Positions 21,915-30,656 of a stretch of DNA of 36,623 nt are shown piece by piece (the stretch's first letter is position 1; each line of letters starts with the position of its first letter). The position numbers were made by a program, and so were the translations under genes. The notes below the pieces were generated by a model. That model was not told the origin of the DNA. It worked only from the letters and a program-made list of their open reading frames with translations, and searched no databases. Origin of the DNA: Deltaproteobacteria bacterium UBA2409. GTDB taxonomy: Bacteria; Bdellovibrionota_C; UBA2361; DDRT01. The DNA lies in assembly GCA_002343185.1 (NCBI GenBank), contig DDRT01000017.1, forward strand, positions 1-36,623. The letters run 5' to 3'.

Positions 21915-22187
21915 ATGTTAAGGGAGCAGTTAGTGGAGATCACATGTAACGATATAGAGGAGCTGTACGGAGACTATAGAGAGGGAGATCTCTCTAAGTA
22001 TGAGGCTACTTTAGTTTCTTCACATATTGAGCAATGTGAAGAGTGCCAGGCGTTTGTAGATACCTATGAGCTAGTCATAGCTGTCGCAAAAACTTTGCAG
22101 GCTCCACCAAGACTCCCAGATGGATTTAAAGAACGGCTACGAAAAGGGCTGAATGAAAGGCTTGGTATATCGCTTAGCGAAGCTTAA
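21915..22187 (+). CDS. Zinc-finger anti-sigma-like protein
   Basis: The 90-aa version starts MLREQLVEITCNDIEELYGDY. It carries a HIEQCEECQAF segment (HxxxCxxC) as in ZAS-type anti-sigma factors that hold ECF sigma factors. It has no membrane segment, so it would be a soluble, perhaps redox- or zinc-sensing, form. A longer frame from ATG 21858 adds 19 residues that do not look like the family, so I prefer the internal start. No sigma gene is adjacent. The ECF sigma at 25390 is about 3 kb away with its own candidate partner. The 3' end overlaps the convergent DinB-like gene by 14 bp. Confidence 0.6.
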   Translation: MLREQLVEITCNDIEELYGDYREGDLSKYEATLVSSHIEQCEECQAFVDTYELVIAVAKTLQAPPRLPDGFKERLRKGLNERLGISLSEA

Positions 22188-22659
22188 ATACTCGTGCGGC
22201 TCGAACTTGATGATATAAAAGGTGCTTATCTAAAAACCAGGCAGTTTCGCTTCTGTTGCAAAGTCCTAAGATCGGATGTTTGAGTATCGCACAGTCATTA
22301 TCTTCTTCTAAAAATGAGAAAAGCCTAGGTCTAATTTCGGCCCACTCATCAAACAATGCCTCAAGAGTTTTTTTGCCGGTTGGTATAACTTTTTCAGTTG
22401 GAACTGGTACTTTAATTCCAAAAGTCATAACTCCACCGACCATGTAAAACATAAACTTTTCTTTTAAAGAGTGTTTTGAAGCACCAAGGTTTTTAGCGCT
22501 TAGAATTTCGCGCTCTACAATTACTAGATGTTCTATAACTGAAGCATAAGACCACTCATCTTGCCCTGGGGAGTTATAAAGATGTTCCGCTTTGACTTTC
22601 TTTACATTTTCCTTAAACCAGTATCTTTTATGCTCTAATGAGCGAAACCTCTCTTCCAC
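22174..22659 (-). CDS. DinB-like putative metal-dependent protein
   Basis: The 161-aa protein has the four-helix DinB/YfiT layout. GQDEWSYASVIEHLVIVERE near residues 32-51 corresponds to the first metal-His helix (EHLVIVE). KHLLYHQVRAARVFKL at the C-terminus supplies further His. Members bind a divalent metal, and some act as thiol-dependent transferases or hydrolases. The specific reaction is unknown. The start is GTG 22659. It overlaps the convergent anti-sigma-like gene by 14 bp. Confidence 0.7.
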   Translation of the reverse strand: MEERFRSLEHKRYWFKENVKKVKAEHLYNSPGQDEWSYASVIEHLVIVEREILSAKNLGASKHSLKEKFMFYMVGGVMTFGIKVPVPTEKVIPTGKKTLEALFDEWAEIRPRLFSFLEEDNDCAILKHPILGLCNRSETAWFLDKHLLYHQVRAARVFKLR

Positions 22660-22682
22660 AGGCTGAGATTACCCATATTTCT

Positions 22683-22711
22683 TTGACATAAGTAAGACTT
22701 TTTATTTTACT
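22683..22711 (+). promoter_or_regulatory. Candidate promoter of polA
   Basis: TTGACA (22683-22688), a 17-bp spacer and TTTACT (22706-22711) give a usable sigma-70-type pair 17 bp before the polA ATG. A better -10 match (TATACT, 22717-22722) has no suitable -35 and would leave almost no leader. Confidence 0.35.
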
Positions 22712-22727
22712 TAATTTATACTGGGGC

Positions 22728-25397
22728 ATGGCAACTTATTTAGTCGATGGATCAGGGTATATTTTCCGTGCTTTTTACGCTGTAGCCCCCCTTACCACGA
22801 AAAGTGGTTTGCATACTAATGCTCTTTTTGGCTTCACCAAAATGCTTCTTAAGCTTATCCGTGAAAAGAAAAATGAAAAAATCGTAGTTGTATTCGATGC
22901 AGGAAGAACTACATTTAGAAATGATCTATATGATAAATATAAGGCCAATAGAAGCGAGGCGCCACAAGAGTTAATTGAGCAGTTTCCTTACTTTAGAAAG
23001 ATAGCCAGTGCTCTTGGTTTATGCGTTTTAGAGTCACCAGGGTTTGAGGCAGATGACGTAATTGCAACTTTGGCTCAAAAAGTGGAGAGCCCAGTCATTG
23101 TATCAGGCGATAAAGACCTAATGCAGCTCGTTAATGAGCGAACCTACATAGTTGATCCGATGAAGGATAAAGAGATCCGCGAGCCAGAAGTAATTGAAAA
23201 GTTTGGAGTGCCACCAGATAAAGTCGTAGAAGTTTTGGCACTCACAGGGGATACATCAGATAATATTCCTGGTGTTAAAGGAATTGGTCCAAAAACCGCG
23301 AGTGACCTGGTGCTTCGATATGGTGGGGCTTTAGAGATTCTAGAAAATGTCCAAAGAATTGAGAATGATAAAGAGATTAGGAGTCGTACAAAGGTCGCTG
23401 AGAACTTAAGAGCGCACGCTGAGGATCTAAAAATTAGCAGGATTCTTGTAGAGGTAAAAAAAGATGCCCCTGTAATAATAAATGGAAAAGCTCTTGGCGA
23501 ACTATCTAAAGATGAACTAAGCGAAGCATTTTCCGTAAAGGAGCCAGGGGGCGATCTGCTTGATCTTGCAGCTGAGCTTGAATTTCAGTCGCTTCTTGGT
23601 GAGAGGGTAAAGGCTGCTGGAGCTAAGGTCGAGGTAAAGACCGTAAGACTATCAGATTTTGAATCATTTAAAAGTGAACTCTTAGGATCTAAAATCTTTT
23701 CCTTTGATTTTGAGACAACTTCCTTAAATACCCTTGAAGCAAAAATTGTTGGGGCATCTTTCGCTACTAAAGACAAAACTTATTATGTGCCTGTGGGACA
23801 TAAAAACGGCTCAGCTCAGATTGAGCTTGACACTCTGCTTTCTTTTCTCTCCCAGCTTTTTATAGATAGAACTGCGATAGCACATAATGCAAAGTATGAT
23901 CTTGGAATATTAGCTAATCATAATCTTCATCCTAAAAATAAGATCGTTGACACCATGATAGGAGCCTATCTTATTAATCCTGATGAAAGATCATTTTCAC
24001 TCGATGTTTGTGCAGATCGATATCTAGGAACAACGACTGGCTCTTACGAAGAGGTTGTTGGTGAAAAGGCAGATTTTTCAGAGGTTGAGATCGAAGATGC
24101 AGCGACCTATGCAGGTACTGACGCAAGGGTAGCTTATGATCTTTGGACTATAATCTCAGAAAAAATTAAGGAGCTTAAACTAGAAAGGGTTTTTGATGAG
24201 ATCGAAATGCCATTGGTTCCAATTTTAAGTGAAATGGAGAGAACTGGGGTACTAGTTGATATAGAGTTTTTAGATCGATTAAATAGAGAATTTTCTTTAG
24301 AGCTCGAATCAATTGAAAAGACTGTTTATGAGCTAGCAGGAGGTTCATTCAATATGAACTCACCAAAACAGCTTTCGAAGGTGCTTTTTGAAGATCTTGG
24401 ACTCCCTACAAAAGGGCTTAAAAAAACAAAAACAGGGATCTCTACTGATTCATCAGTTTTGGAAATTTTAGCGGAAGTTCATGAACTTCCTGCATCAATT
24501 CTAAGATATAGAACTCTCTATAAACTAAAGACCACCTACTTAGAAGCTCTCCCAAAGTCTGTATCTCCAATTACGGGTAGGATTCATACAACCTTCCATC
24601 AAACAGTTACAGGCACTGGAAGGCTCTCAAGTTCAGATCCAAATCTGCAAAACATTCCAATTCAAAGCCCAGAAGGGAGAAGGATAAGAGAAGGATTTAT
24701 TGCTCCATCAGGATGTGTTCTTTTATCCGCTGACTACTCACAGATTGAGCTTCGAGTGCTTGCTCATTTATCAGAAGATGAAGCTTTAATCGAAGCTTTT
24801 AGAAAAGGGGAGGATATTCATGCCCAAACAGCAAAAGAGATATTAGGGATCTCGCGCACTCCGAGCTCTGAAGAAAGAAGGCTTGGGAAAACAATGAATT
24901 TTGGAATTATCTATGGAATGAGTGCATTTAGACTTGGTAAGGAGCTTGGAATACCTGTTGGTGAGGCTCAAAGCTATATTAATTCATACTTTGATAGATT
25001 CTCTGGGGTTAAGAAGCTCTTTGATTCATTACTTGAGCAGGCTGAAAAAGAGAACCGTGTAAGTACGATGTTTGGTAGGATAAGAGTGCTATCTTCAGTT
25101 GAAGAAAGGGATAAGGGGTTTTTGCAAAGAGTTGCAATGAATGCTCCGATTCAAGGCTCTGCTGCTGATCTCATAAAGATCGCTATGAAAAAAGTAAGAG
25201 ATCGAATCAATAAGGATCAACTGCCTGCTAGGCTAATATTACAAATTCATGACGAACTTGTGCTCGAAGCAAAAGAATCCGAAGCTTCTAAAGTTGGAGA
25301 GTTTGTAACCCTAGAGATGGAAAATGCCGCTGAACTTTTAGTTCCTCTTGTAGCCTCGGTTGGTATTGGTAAAAACTGGAATATGGCACATGGGTAA
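22728..25397 (+). CDS. polA: DNA polymerase I
   Basis: This 889-aa protein has all three domains. The 5'-3' nuclease (about 1-285) includes VDGSGYIFRAFYAV, FEADDVIATL and GDTSDNIPGVKGIGPKTA. The 3'-5' exonuclease (about 310-490) has its DEDDy residues in FDFETTSL, NAKYDLGIL and YAGTDARVAYD, so proofreading looks intact. The polymerase (about 500-889) has motif A ADYSQIELRVLAHLSED, motif B RRLGKTMNFGIIYGMS and motif C QIHDELVLEA. It functions in repair and Okazaki fragment processing. The last 8 bases overlap the start of the downstream sigma-factor gene, linking polA to that string of genes. Confidence 0.98.
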   Translation: MATYLVDGSGYIFRAFYAVAPLTTKSGLHTNALFGFTKMLLKLIREKKNEKIVVVFDAGRTTFRNDLYDKYKANRSEAPQELIEQFPYFRKIASALGLCVLESPGFEADDVIATLAQKVESPVIVSGDKDLMQLVNERTYIVDPMKDKEIREPEVIEKFGVPPDKVVEVLALTGDTSDNIPGVKGIGPKTASDLVLRYGGALEILENVQRIENDKEIRSRTKVAENLRAHAEDLKISRILVEVKKDAPVIINGKALGELSKDELSEAFSVKEPGGDLLDLAAELEFQSLLGERVKAAGAKVEVKTVRLSDFESFKSELLGSKIFSFDFETTSLNTLEAKIVGASFATKDKTYYVPVGHKNGSAQIELDTLLSFLSQLFIDRTAIAHNAKYDLGILANHNLHPKNKIVDTMIGAYLINPDERSFSLDVCADRYLGTTTGSYEEVVGEKADFSEVEIEDAATYAGTDARVAYDLWTIISEKIKELKLERVFDEIEMPLVPILSEMERTGVLVDIEFLDRLNREFSLELESIEKTVYELAGGSFNMNSPKQLSKVLFEDLGLPTKGLKKTKTGISTDSSVLEILAEVHELPASILRYRTLYKLKTTYLEALPKSVSPITGRIHTTFHQTVTGTGRLSSSDPNLQNIPIQSPEGRRIREGFIAPSGCVLLSADYSQIELRVLAHLSEDEALIEAFRKGEDIHAQTAKEILGISRTPSSEERRLGKTMNFGIIYGMSAFRLGKELGIPVGEAQSYINSYFDRFSGVKKLFDSLLEQAEKENRVSTMFGRIRVLSSVEERDKGFLQRVAMNAPIQGSAADLIKIAMKKVRDRINKDQLPARLILQIHDELVLEAKESEASKVGEFVTLEMENAAELLVPLVASVGIGKNWNMAHG

Positions 25398-25935
25398 GCT
25401 TGCCGTCGTTCCCCAAGATCTGGTTAGTAATGCTCAAAATGGTGACCAGGATGCCTTCAGACTGCTCACTGAGCCTCATCTTGAGACTCTTTTGCGCTCA
25501 ATTTACCGCATAGTTGGAAGAGAAGAAGATGCCCAAGATATTCTTCAGGAGACACTTGTAAGAGCCTTCTTAAGTATTGGAAATTTCAAGGGAAATTCAT
25601 CATTCAAAACCTGGCTTTTTAGAATTTCTTATAATCTCTCAATTGATTTTGTAAGAAAAAACAAAAGAAATATAGAAGATTTGAATGAAACCGCCTTGAA
25701 TCTCGTCAAATCAGAAGATAGTCCTGAAAAGGTAATAGAAGCTCGCTCCGAACTGGCGCAGGTTTCTTTAGGATTAAAGCGACTTTCTCCAGAACACAGG
25801 GAGGCGCTTTTGCTAAGAGAGGTAGATGGATTATCTTATGAAGAGATAGCCGAAGTAACAGGGGTATCTCAAGGAACGGTAATGAGTAGATTATTTTACG
25901 CACGAGAGCAGCTTTTAGGATTCATGGGCAAATGA
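25390..25935 (+). CDS. ECF-type RNA polymerase sigma factor
   Basis: The 181-aa protein has sigma region 2 (DAFRLLTEPHLETLLRSIYRIVGREEDAQDILQETLVRAF, then GNSSFKTWLFRISYNLSIDFVRK) and region 4 (LSPEHREALLLREVDGLSYEEIAEVTGVSQGTVMSRLFYAREQL). It is close to the RpoE/SigW group. I chose ATG 25390, inside the polA stop region, over the longer frame from 25360, because sigma region 2 normally starts soon after the N-terminus. It overlaps the next gene (ATGA), which encodes a likely cognate membrane-bound regulator. Confidence 0.93.
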   Translation: MGKLAVVPQDLVSNAQNGDQDAFRLLTEPHLETLLRSIYRIVGREEDAQDILQETLVRAFLSIGNFKGNSSFKTWLFRISYNLSIDFVRKNKRNIEDLNETALNLVKSEDSPEKVIEARSELAQVSLGLKRLSPEHREALLLREVDGLSYEEIAEVTGVSQGTVMSRLFYAREQLLGFMGK

Positions 25936-26453
25936 TAGGACGAATCCTTCAAAGATGCTCAGATGGCGAAGCTTCAAAACTTGAGAAAGCTCTTGTAAAA
26001 ATTTGGTATCCTAAGTCAATTGACTCATCGGAAACTCTTTCAAAGCTTATCTGTGAATGTTCTAAGGAATCAATTAAGCCAAAAGCTGATCTATTTACAC
26101 ACGTATCAGCTAGAATTGAGCAAGAAAAATATCGAGAGAAATTCAGCTATCCTCAAACTGTCGAGGTTGCCAAGCCTCATCTTCCTTGGGCGTTTGTAGG
26201 AGCAACTTGTGCTTTGCTTTTAGTTGCGTTTTCAGTAAGAACCGATAATGAGCTATTAATAAAGCCTACCACTGCACTTGCAGGTTCCCAAGCTCTAAAC
26301 GTTGATTGGGTCAGGAGTGCAGGTAAGGTAAACATAATAAAGTCACAAGATGCCCCAATTTTATGGGTTACTAAGCGAAAAGTTCCAACTCCTAATGTTT
26401 CTGATCTAGTAAGTATCGAGAAAGCCTTTCCCTCTGGGGCATTTCCGCAGTAG
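25932..26453 (+). CDS. Single-pass membrane protein, probable anti-sigma partner
   Basis: The 173-aa protein is coupled to the sigma gene by a 4-bp overlap. Residues 1-90 are a cytoplasmic-like helical domain that includes LICECSKESIKPKADLFTHVSARIEQEKY, which resembles the regions that wrap around ECF sigma factors. One membrane helix (about 94-108) and an extracytoplasmic tail of about 65 residues follow. No HxxxCxxC zinc motif is present. The order sigma then membrane protein is the classic sigma/anti-sigma layout, so the role is inferred from position and topology. Confidence 0.65.
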   Translation: MIGRILQRCSDGEASKLEKALVKIWYPKSIDSSETLSKLICECSKESIKPKADLFTHVSARIEQEKYREKFSYPQTVEVAKPHLPWAFVGATCALLLVAFSVRTDNELLIKPTTALAGSQALNVDWVRSAGKVNIIKSQDAPILWVTKRKVPTPNVSDLVSIEKAFPSGAFPQ

Positions 26454-26462
26454 TTTAGAGGG

Positions 26463-26888
26463 ATGCGACTATTAAGCCTATTATTGTTAGTAAGCACGCT
26501 CTTTGCAGATCAGGAGACAGTCGTGAGGGTACGTTCTGTTTCTGCTCTCTCTGGCGAGGGAGAGTTTTCTATAGACCAGTCAATACAAGATCTATCTGGG
26601 CAGTTAAAACAACTTCCATTTAAAACGTTTAGGTTAGCTGAAGAACGAACTGGTCGATTTACCATGAAATCGAAAGGTACATTAAAATTTGCATCAGGAG
26701 ACAAGATTCAGCTAAGACCTCTTTATAAGGATGACGGAAGGGTTTGCCTATGGTTTAGGTGGACAGATGGTTCAGGAATGCAGGTTCTAGACACTAGACT
26801 TCATCTTGAGCCAGGGACGAGTATATTAGCTGGGACTGAATCTAGTGATGATAAGGCGCTTGTGTTAGCAGTGGGAGTTGAGAAATGA
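26463..26888 (+). CDS. Exported protein of unknown function in the sigma operon
   Basis: The 141-aa product has a short signal peptide (MRLLSLLLLVSTLFA, cleavage after about 15). The mature part is beta-rich with several amphipathic strands (RFTMKSKGTLKFASGDKIQL, GRVCLWFRWTDGSGMQVLDTRLHL). No family is recognised. A periplasmic partner of the preceding membrane regulator is plausible from position. The stop overlaps the icd start by 4 bp. Confidence 0.6.
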   Translation: MRLLSLLLLVSTLFADQETVVRVRSVSALSGEGEFSIDQSIQDLSGQLKQLPFKTFRLAEERTGRFTMKSKGTLKFASGDKIQLRPLYKDDGRVCLWFRWTDGSGMQVLDTRLHLEPGTSILAGTESSDDKALVLAVGVEK

Positions 26889-28063
26889 GTACAATTGTAG
26901 AGTTAGATGGCGATGAGATGGCACGGATTATGTGGAAGTGGATCAAAGAATCCCTTGTGCTTCCATTTGTTGATGTAAAGATCGAATACTACGATCTCTC
27001 AATAGAGAACCGTGATAAAACTGATGATCAGGTAACAAAAGACGCTGCAAATGCGATAAAAAAGTATGGTGTCGGGGTTAAATGCGCAACTATCACCCCT
27101 GATGAGGGAAGAGTTAAAGAATTCAACCTTAAAAAGATGTGGAAGTCTCCAAATGGAACAATTAGAAACATTCTAAATGGCACAGTATTTCGTGAGCCAA
27201 TAATCTGTAAAAATGTTCCAAGACTAGTAACTTCATGGAATAAACCGATTACGGTTGCAAGACATGCCTTTGCGGATCAGTATCAGGCAGTTGATAAAAG
27301 ATTTACTGAGCCAGGAACTTTAAAATTGACGTTTGTTCCTGATAGTGGTGGGGAAACATTAACTTTAGAAGTAGCAAAGTTTAAAGCTGGTGTAGGCTTA
27401 GCGATGTACAATACTGACGAATCGATAAGAAGCTTTGCAAGAAGTGTCTTTCAGTACGCCCTAACAAGTAGGGTTTCAGTATTTTTCTCGACAAAAAATA
27501 CGATTCTAAAGGCCTACGATGGAACATTCATGCAGATATTTGCTGAAGTATTTAAAGAATACGAATCACAGTTTAAGGAGAAAGGATTAACCTACGAGCA
27601 TCGTCTTATAGACGATATGGTTGCTTATGCCCTTAAATCTGAAGGTGGATTCCTGTGGGCTCTAAAAAATTATGATGGTGACGTTCAGAGTGATTCGATC
27701 GCACAAGGGTTTGGTTCTTTGGGATTAATGACATCAATTTTGATGACAGAGGATGGAAAGACCATTGAAGCAGAAGCTGCGCATGGAACTGTAACTAGGC
27801 ATTATCGCGCGTATCAGAAGGGTGAAAAAACTTCGACAAATCCTATAGCATCAATTTTTGCATGGAGTAGGGGACTTCACTTTAGAGGTGTTTTTGATGG
27901 CAATGATAAGCTTTGCCAGTTTGCAGCAAAACTTGAAAAAGCCTGTATTGAAACAGTTGAAGCGGGAGTGATGACTAAAGACTTAGCACTTTGTGTTGGT
28001 AATAATGCAAAATGGGTTACTACAGAGGAGTATATTTCCGCAGTTAAAGAGCGACTTTCTTAA
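26885..28063 (+). CDS. icd: NADP-dependent isocitrate dehydrogenase (eukaryotic-like type)
   Basis: This 392-aa enzyme oxidatively decarboxylates isocitrate to 2-oxoglutarate. It matches the homodimeric IDH1/2 class and not E. coli Icd. Features are WKSPNGTIRNILNGTVFREPI, ITVARHAFADQYQA (the Arg equivalent to human IDH1 Arg132), KNYDGDVQSDSIAQGFGSLG with metal Asp residues, and EAEAAHGTVTRHYRAYQKGEKTSTNPIASIFAW, where the Arg-His pair gives NADP preference. It is slightly shorter than usual at the C-terminus. It is translationally coupled to the exported-protein gene (ATGA), so it lies in the polA-sigma string. Confidence 0.95.
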   Translation: MSTIVELDGDEMARIMWKWIKESLVLPFVDVKIEYYDLSIENRDKTDDQVTKDAANAIKKYGVGVKCATITPDEGRVKEFNLKKMWKSPNGTIRNILNGTVFREPIICKNVPRLVTSWNKPITVARHAFADQYQAVDKRFTEPGTLKLTFVPDSGGETLTLEVAKFKAGVGLAMYNTDESIRSFARSVFQYALTSRVSVFFSTKNTILKAYDGTFMQIFAEVFKEYESQFKEKGLTYEHRLIDDMVAYALKSEGGFLWALKNYDGDVQSDSIAQGFGSLGLMTSILMTEDGKTIEAEAAHGTVTRHYRAYQKGEKTSTNPIASIFAWSRGLHFRGVFDGNDKLCQFAAKLEKACIETVEAGVMTKDLALCVGNNAKWVTTEEYISAVKERLS

Positions 28064-28097
28064 GAAGCGTAAGTATCTTGGGTCGGCCTATCTATGC

Positions 28098-28150
28098 CTG
28101 GTCAGGTTTTCAACCTGACCTATATTTAGGTCAGTCTAAAGACTGACCAG
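28098..28150. repeat. Double hairpin of the GGTCAGG/CCTGACC family
   Basis: Two perfect 9-bp hairpins are present, GGTCAGGTT/AACCTGACC (28100-28120) and GGTCAGTCT/AGACTGACC (28129-28148). They are enclosed by CTGGTCAG (28098-28105) and CTGACCAG (28143-28150), which can pair instead. It lies between the convergent icd and the gene at 28188. The inner stem bases differ from the 605 and 21232 copies but remain complementary. Confidence 0.8.
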
Positions 28151-28187
28151 ACATAAATTCTCTTAGGGGTGACCTCCAAATATTCAA

Positions 28188-28484
28188 TCACCTACCAGTC
28201 AAACTAAAAGGCAGAGAGGATTTTTCTTTAGTGAATTTTTTTCCATCTCCTCGCTGATATGATGGAAGCATATCTTTATTGCAAAATCTATTATTTCTAT
28301 TTTCAGCTTTACTGCAATCAGCATAGATACCAGTTGCATCTTCTAGAAAGTAAGCAAGGCCAAGTCTTGAATATAGGCCAAAGAAAGAGTCCTTAAAAAT
28401 TACAGTCAGAAAAAGAACAAAAAGAATGGATACCAGGAACCCTCCAATGACGTGAGTATAGTTTTCCTTGATCCACGTGTTCAC
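28188..28484 (-). CDS. Small single-pass membrane protein, unknown
   Basis: The 98-aa protein has one strong membrane helix (about residues 12-30) after a short charged N-terminus. A soluble tail follows that includes LGLAYFLEDATGIYADCSKAENRNNRFCNKDM with two cysteines that could form a disulfide outside the membrane. No family is recognised. It is convergent with icd and divergent from the operon at 28647. Confidence 0.5.
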   Translation of the reverse strand: MNTWIKENYTHVIGGFLVSILFVLFLTVIFKDSFFGLYSRLGLAYFLEDATGIYADCSKAENRNNRFCNKDMLPSYQRGDGKKFTKEKSSLPFSLTGR

Positions 28485-28646
28485 ACCTTCAATATCGACA
28501 GAAATACGAAAAATCTTGAGATGGAGCTAAGATATTGAAACTATTGGGAGAATATTGTGGCATAAATTTTGTTTAAGTAATTTAAAGTAATCAGTGCTCA
28601 TAAAGCTTTCATACAGATTAAACCTACGGTAGAAGAACTGTGTTAT

Positions 28647-29291
28647 ATGTTTGAAAAACGCTTCTGGTTTGCATCTGACCCATTTGGAGAAAGTCTCCTG
28701 ATTATTTCTCCTGAGACAGAGAATTCAACTAACTATGAGATCGAATTCAAAGATTCAGAAGGAAGAGTAATTAACAATGTCAAAGCAACTGTTGAACCGA
28801 GATCTACTGTGTGCTTTGAGCTTGATCCATTTTTAGGTGGCTTAGGATTTGAATCAGGTATTCGCCATGGAACCCTCACCGTTAGAGGTGATCATGAAAG
28901 TGGAATTTTGGTCCGCCTTGGAAGTAAAGATCAGATCTCAATGCTTGGTGAGCTATCAGTAATTCGTGGGGAGAATAGTGGATTCTTTCCACTTAGACTT
29001 TCAAGTGAACGGTCTCATCTATTGGTAGCAGTCAATCTATCCGAAAATCCAGTAAGTATTAAGGGAAGACTCTTCATCGATAGCAGAAGTCCTGATGCTT
29101 CATTTGACATTCCACCATTCGCAAGTAGATGTCTTTCAATTGAGTCTGCCTTTAAGGAAGTTTTAGAATCTCATGCTGGGCTAGGACATTTGCGATTCTT
29201 AGTAAAAGGAAGATCAAATGTCGGATTCCTAGTAATTGAAAGCTTAGTTTCGATGGATGAGGAAGAATCAACTACTGTGTGGGGAAGCTAA
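28647..29291 (+). CDS. Beta-rich protein of unknown function, first gene of the operon
   Basis: The 214-aa protein is built almost entirely of short beta strands and has no signal peptide or membrane helix. Two similar halves seem present, each with a strand run like LLIISPETENSTNYEIEFKD or LLVAVNLSENPVSIKGRLFI, then PxS/A-x-C/R turns, and a closing strand before a glycine-rich loop (GTLTVRGDHESGILVRLGS; LRFLVKGRSNVGFLVIES). This reads as a tandem Ig-like or beta-sandwich duplication. I do not recognise a named family. Its stop at 29289-29291 lies 1 base before the next ATG. It heads a run of genes ending in a HerA-type ATPase. Confidence 0.65.
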   Translation: MFEKRFWFASDPFGESLLIISPETENSTNYEIEFKDSEGRVINNVKATVEPRSTVCFELDPFLGGLGFESGIRHGTLTVRGDHESGILVRLGSKDQISMLGELSVIRGENSGFFPLRLSSERSHLLVAVNLSENPVSIKGRLFIDSRSPDASFDIPPFASRCLSIESAFKEVLESHAGLGHLRFLVKGRSNVGFLVIESLVSMDEEESTTVWGS

Positions 29292-29292
29292 G

Positions 29293-29958
29293 ATGGATAG
29301 AAGAATCACATGGGTAGGATTTGGAATGGAGAGTGCTCTTACGAAAACAGCAGTGCATTTCTTTGGATGCTCAACTGGTGTGTCCGCGCCGTACCCTGCT
29401 CAAGTCATACTAACAAGATTTCAAAAAGAGCCTCAAGCAGTTGCTCTTGATGGGGTAAGGTTAAATCAACCTGGTGGGATAATGCTTGAGTCAGCTTTCC
29501 CTGGCGAGGTTGCTCTTTGTGGGGTGGCACTTGAGCTGTCAACTAATCAAACAAGAGAGTCATTGGCTGAGTCACAATGTTTTTTTGAACTTCAATCAAG
29601 AGTCGATGTCGTCAGGTACCGGCCTACTAAAGTTGGTGCAGCTCCTAGAAATGGAGTTTTGATTCGGGACTCTAAGATTTCAAGCTCTGTAATAGTAATT
29701 AATCCAACCGAGCAGTCTCAAAGCTGCACTTGGAAATGTGGAGAACAGGCAATAACACTTGATCCTTTAGCCCCATGGGAAGTTAAAGAGATACAGATCC
29801 AGGATGATTGGTACGCAAAAGTTGGAAAAGAAGTTACTGGCCCAAGAGGAGTTATATATTCGATGATTCTCTCAGTTTCTGATCCTAGTTCTTTGATTGG
29901 GTACATAATCCATCGTGATTCAGCTGTGAGAAAACCTGTCTCAGTGAGGCCACTATGA
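29293..29958 (+). CDS. Second beta-rich protein, possibly paralogous to the first
   Basis: The 221-aa protein starts MDRRITWVGFGMESA. ATG 29293 is preferred over an upstream in-frame start that would sit inside the previous gene. The C-terminal half repeats the pattern of the preceding protein: SSVIVINPTEQSQSCTWKCG, LDPLAPWEVKEIQI, then MILSVSDPSSLIGYIIHRDS. The two may be paralogues or subunits of one beta-sandwich assembly. There is no signal peptide. It overlaps the next start by 4 bp (ATGA at 29955-29958). Confidence 0.6.
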   Translation: MDRRITWVGFGMESALTKTAVHFFGCSTGVSAPYPAQVILTRFQKEPQAVALDGVRLNQPGGIMLESAFPGEVALCGVALELSTNQTRESLAESQCFFELQSRVDVVRYRPTKVGAAPRNGVLIRDSKISSSVIVINPTEQSQSCTWKCGEQAITLDPLAPWEVKEIQIQDDWYAKVGKEVTGPRGVIYSMILSVSDPSSLIGYIIHRDSAVRKPVSVRPL

Positions 29959-30656
29959 AGATATTGACTTTTGCCCCATATGGACGTTTCTCAAATGAAG
30001 CAGGCTTGATACATCTTTTTGGGAGATATATCTCTGGTAAATCTACAGTAACTAATCTTATTGATAATGGAGTTTTTTCAGTTAGCGATAGAGATGAGGA
30101 GGTAGGTTGGAGACGAAAAGTTTCAACCTGTGCAGAATGGACATGGGAGCAGATACAGATGGCTCAATGGGCAGGGGTAAATATCCAAGAACTCTCAGCC
30201 TGTATAATGCCAAACTTTTTAAATGATTCTTCTGAGGGTCTAGTTGAGGAAGCAAAAGAAACATTTTCAAGAAGATATGGAGCATTTGATTCGAATCATA
30301 GAGGTCATCAGCAATTTGCAAGAAGATTGAATGGCTCAGTTATCAGACTTAAAGCTGGATTGGATCGTTATCTATCACAAAATAGACCTGATCTAGTTCT
30401 TTGCGCCGGGGGACATGACTTTCAAAGTAGAACAATGCTTGGAGTTTGTGCTTCCTTGAGAGTTCCATCAAGTTTATTTTCATTTAGTTTCGAGCATAGA
30501 GGTATAAGAGTACTTAGTTCAGAAAAGAAAGAGTTTTTATCCTGTGCACTTGTTGTTCCTGATGTAAGAGAATTTAGATCTGACATTGATTCGTGGTCTC
30601 CAGAAGTTAAAGAGATCTTAGGTGAAATCGCTCAGTTTCTTGGAGTAGTTGTTTGA
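29955..30656 (+). CDS. Alpha/beta protein of unknown function
   Basis: The 233-aa protein begins MKILTFAPYGRFSNEAG, a strand-loop start like some nucleotide-sugar or Rossmann-type proteins. It contains a helical middle (ETFSRRYGAFDSNHRGHQQFARRLNG) and a second Rossmann-like unit with PDLVLCAGGHDFQSRTMLGV and RVPSSLFSFSFEHRGIRVL. The shape recalls a compact GT-B-like glycosyltransferase, and sugar genes lie downstream, but no catalytic motif is visible. It overlaps the neighbours on both sides by 4 bp. Confidence 0.55.
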   Translation: MKILTFAPYGRFSNEAGLIHLFGRYISGKSTVTNLIDNGVFSVSDRDEEVGWRRKVSTCAEWTWEQIQMAQWAGVNIQELSACIMPNFLNDSSEGLVEEAKETFSRRYGAFDSNHRGHQQFARRLNGSVIRLKAGLDRYLSQNRPDLVLCAGGHDFQSRTMLGVCASLRVPSSLFSFSFEHRGIRVLSSEKKEFLSCALVVPDVREFRSDIDSWSPEVKEILGEIAQFLGVVV

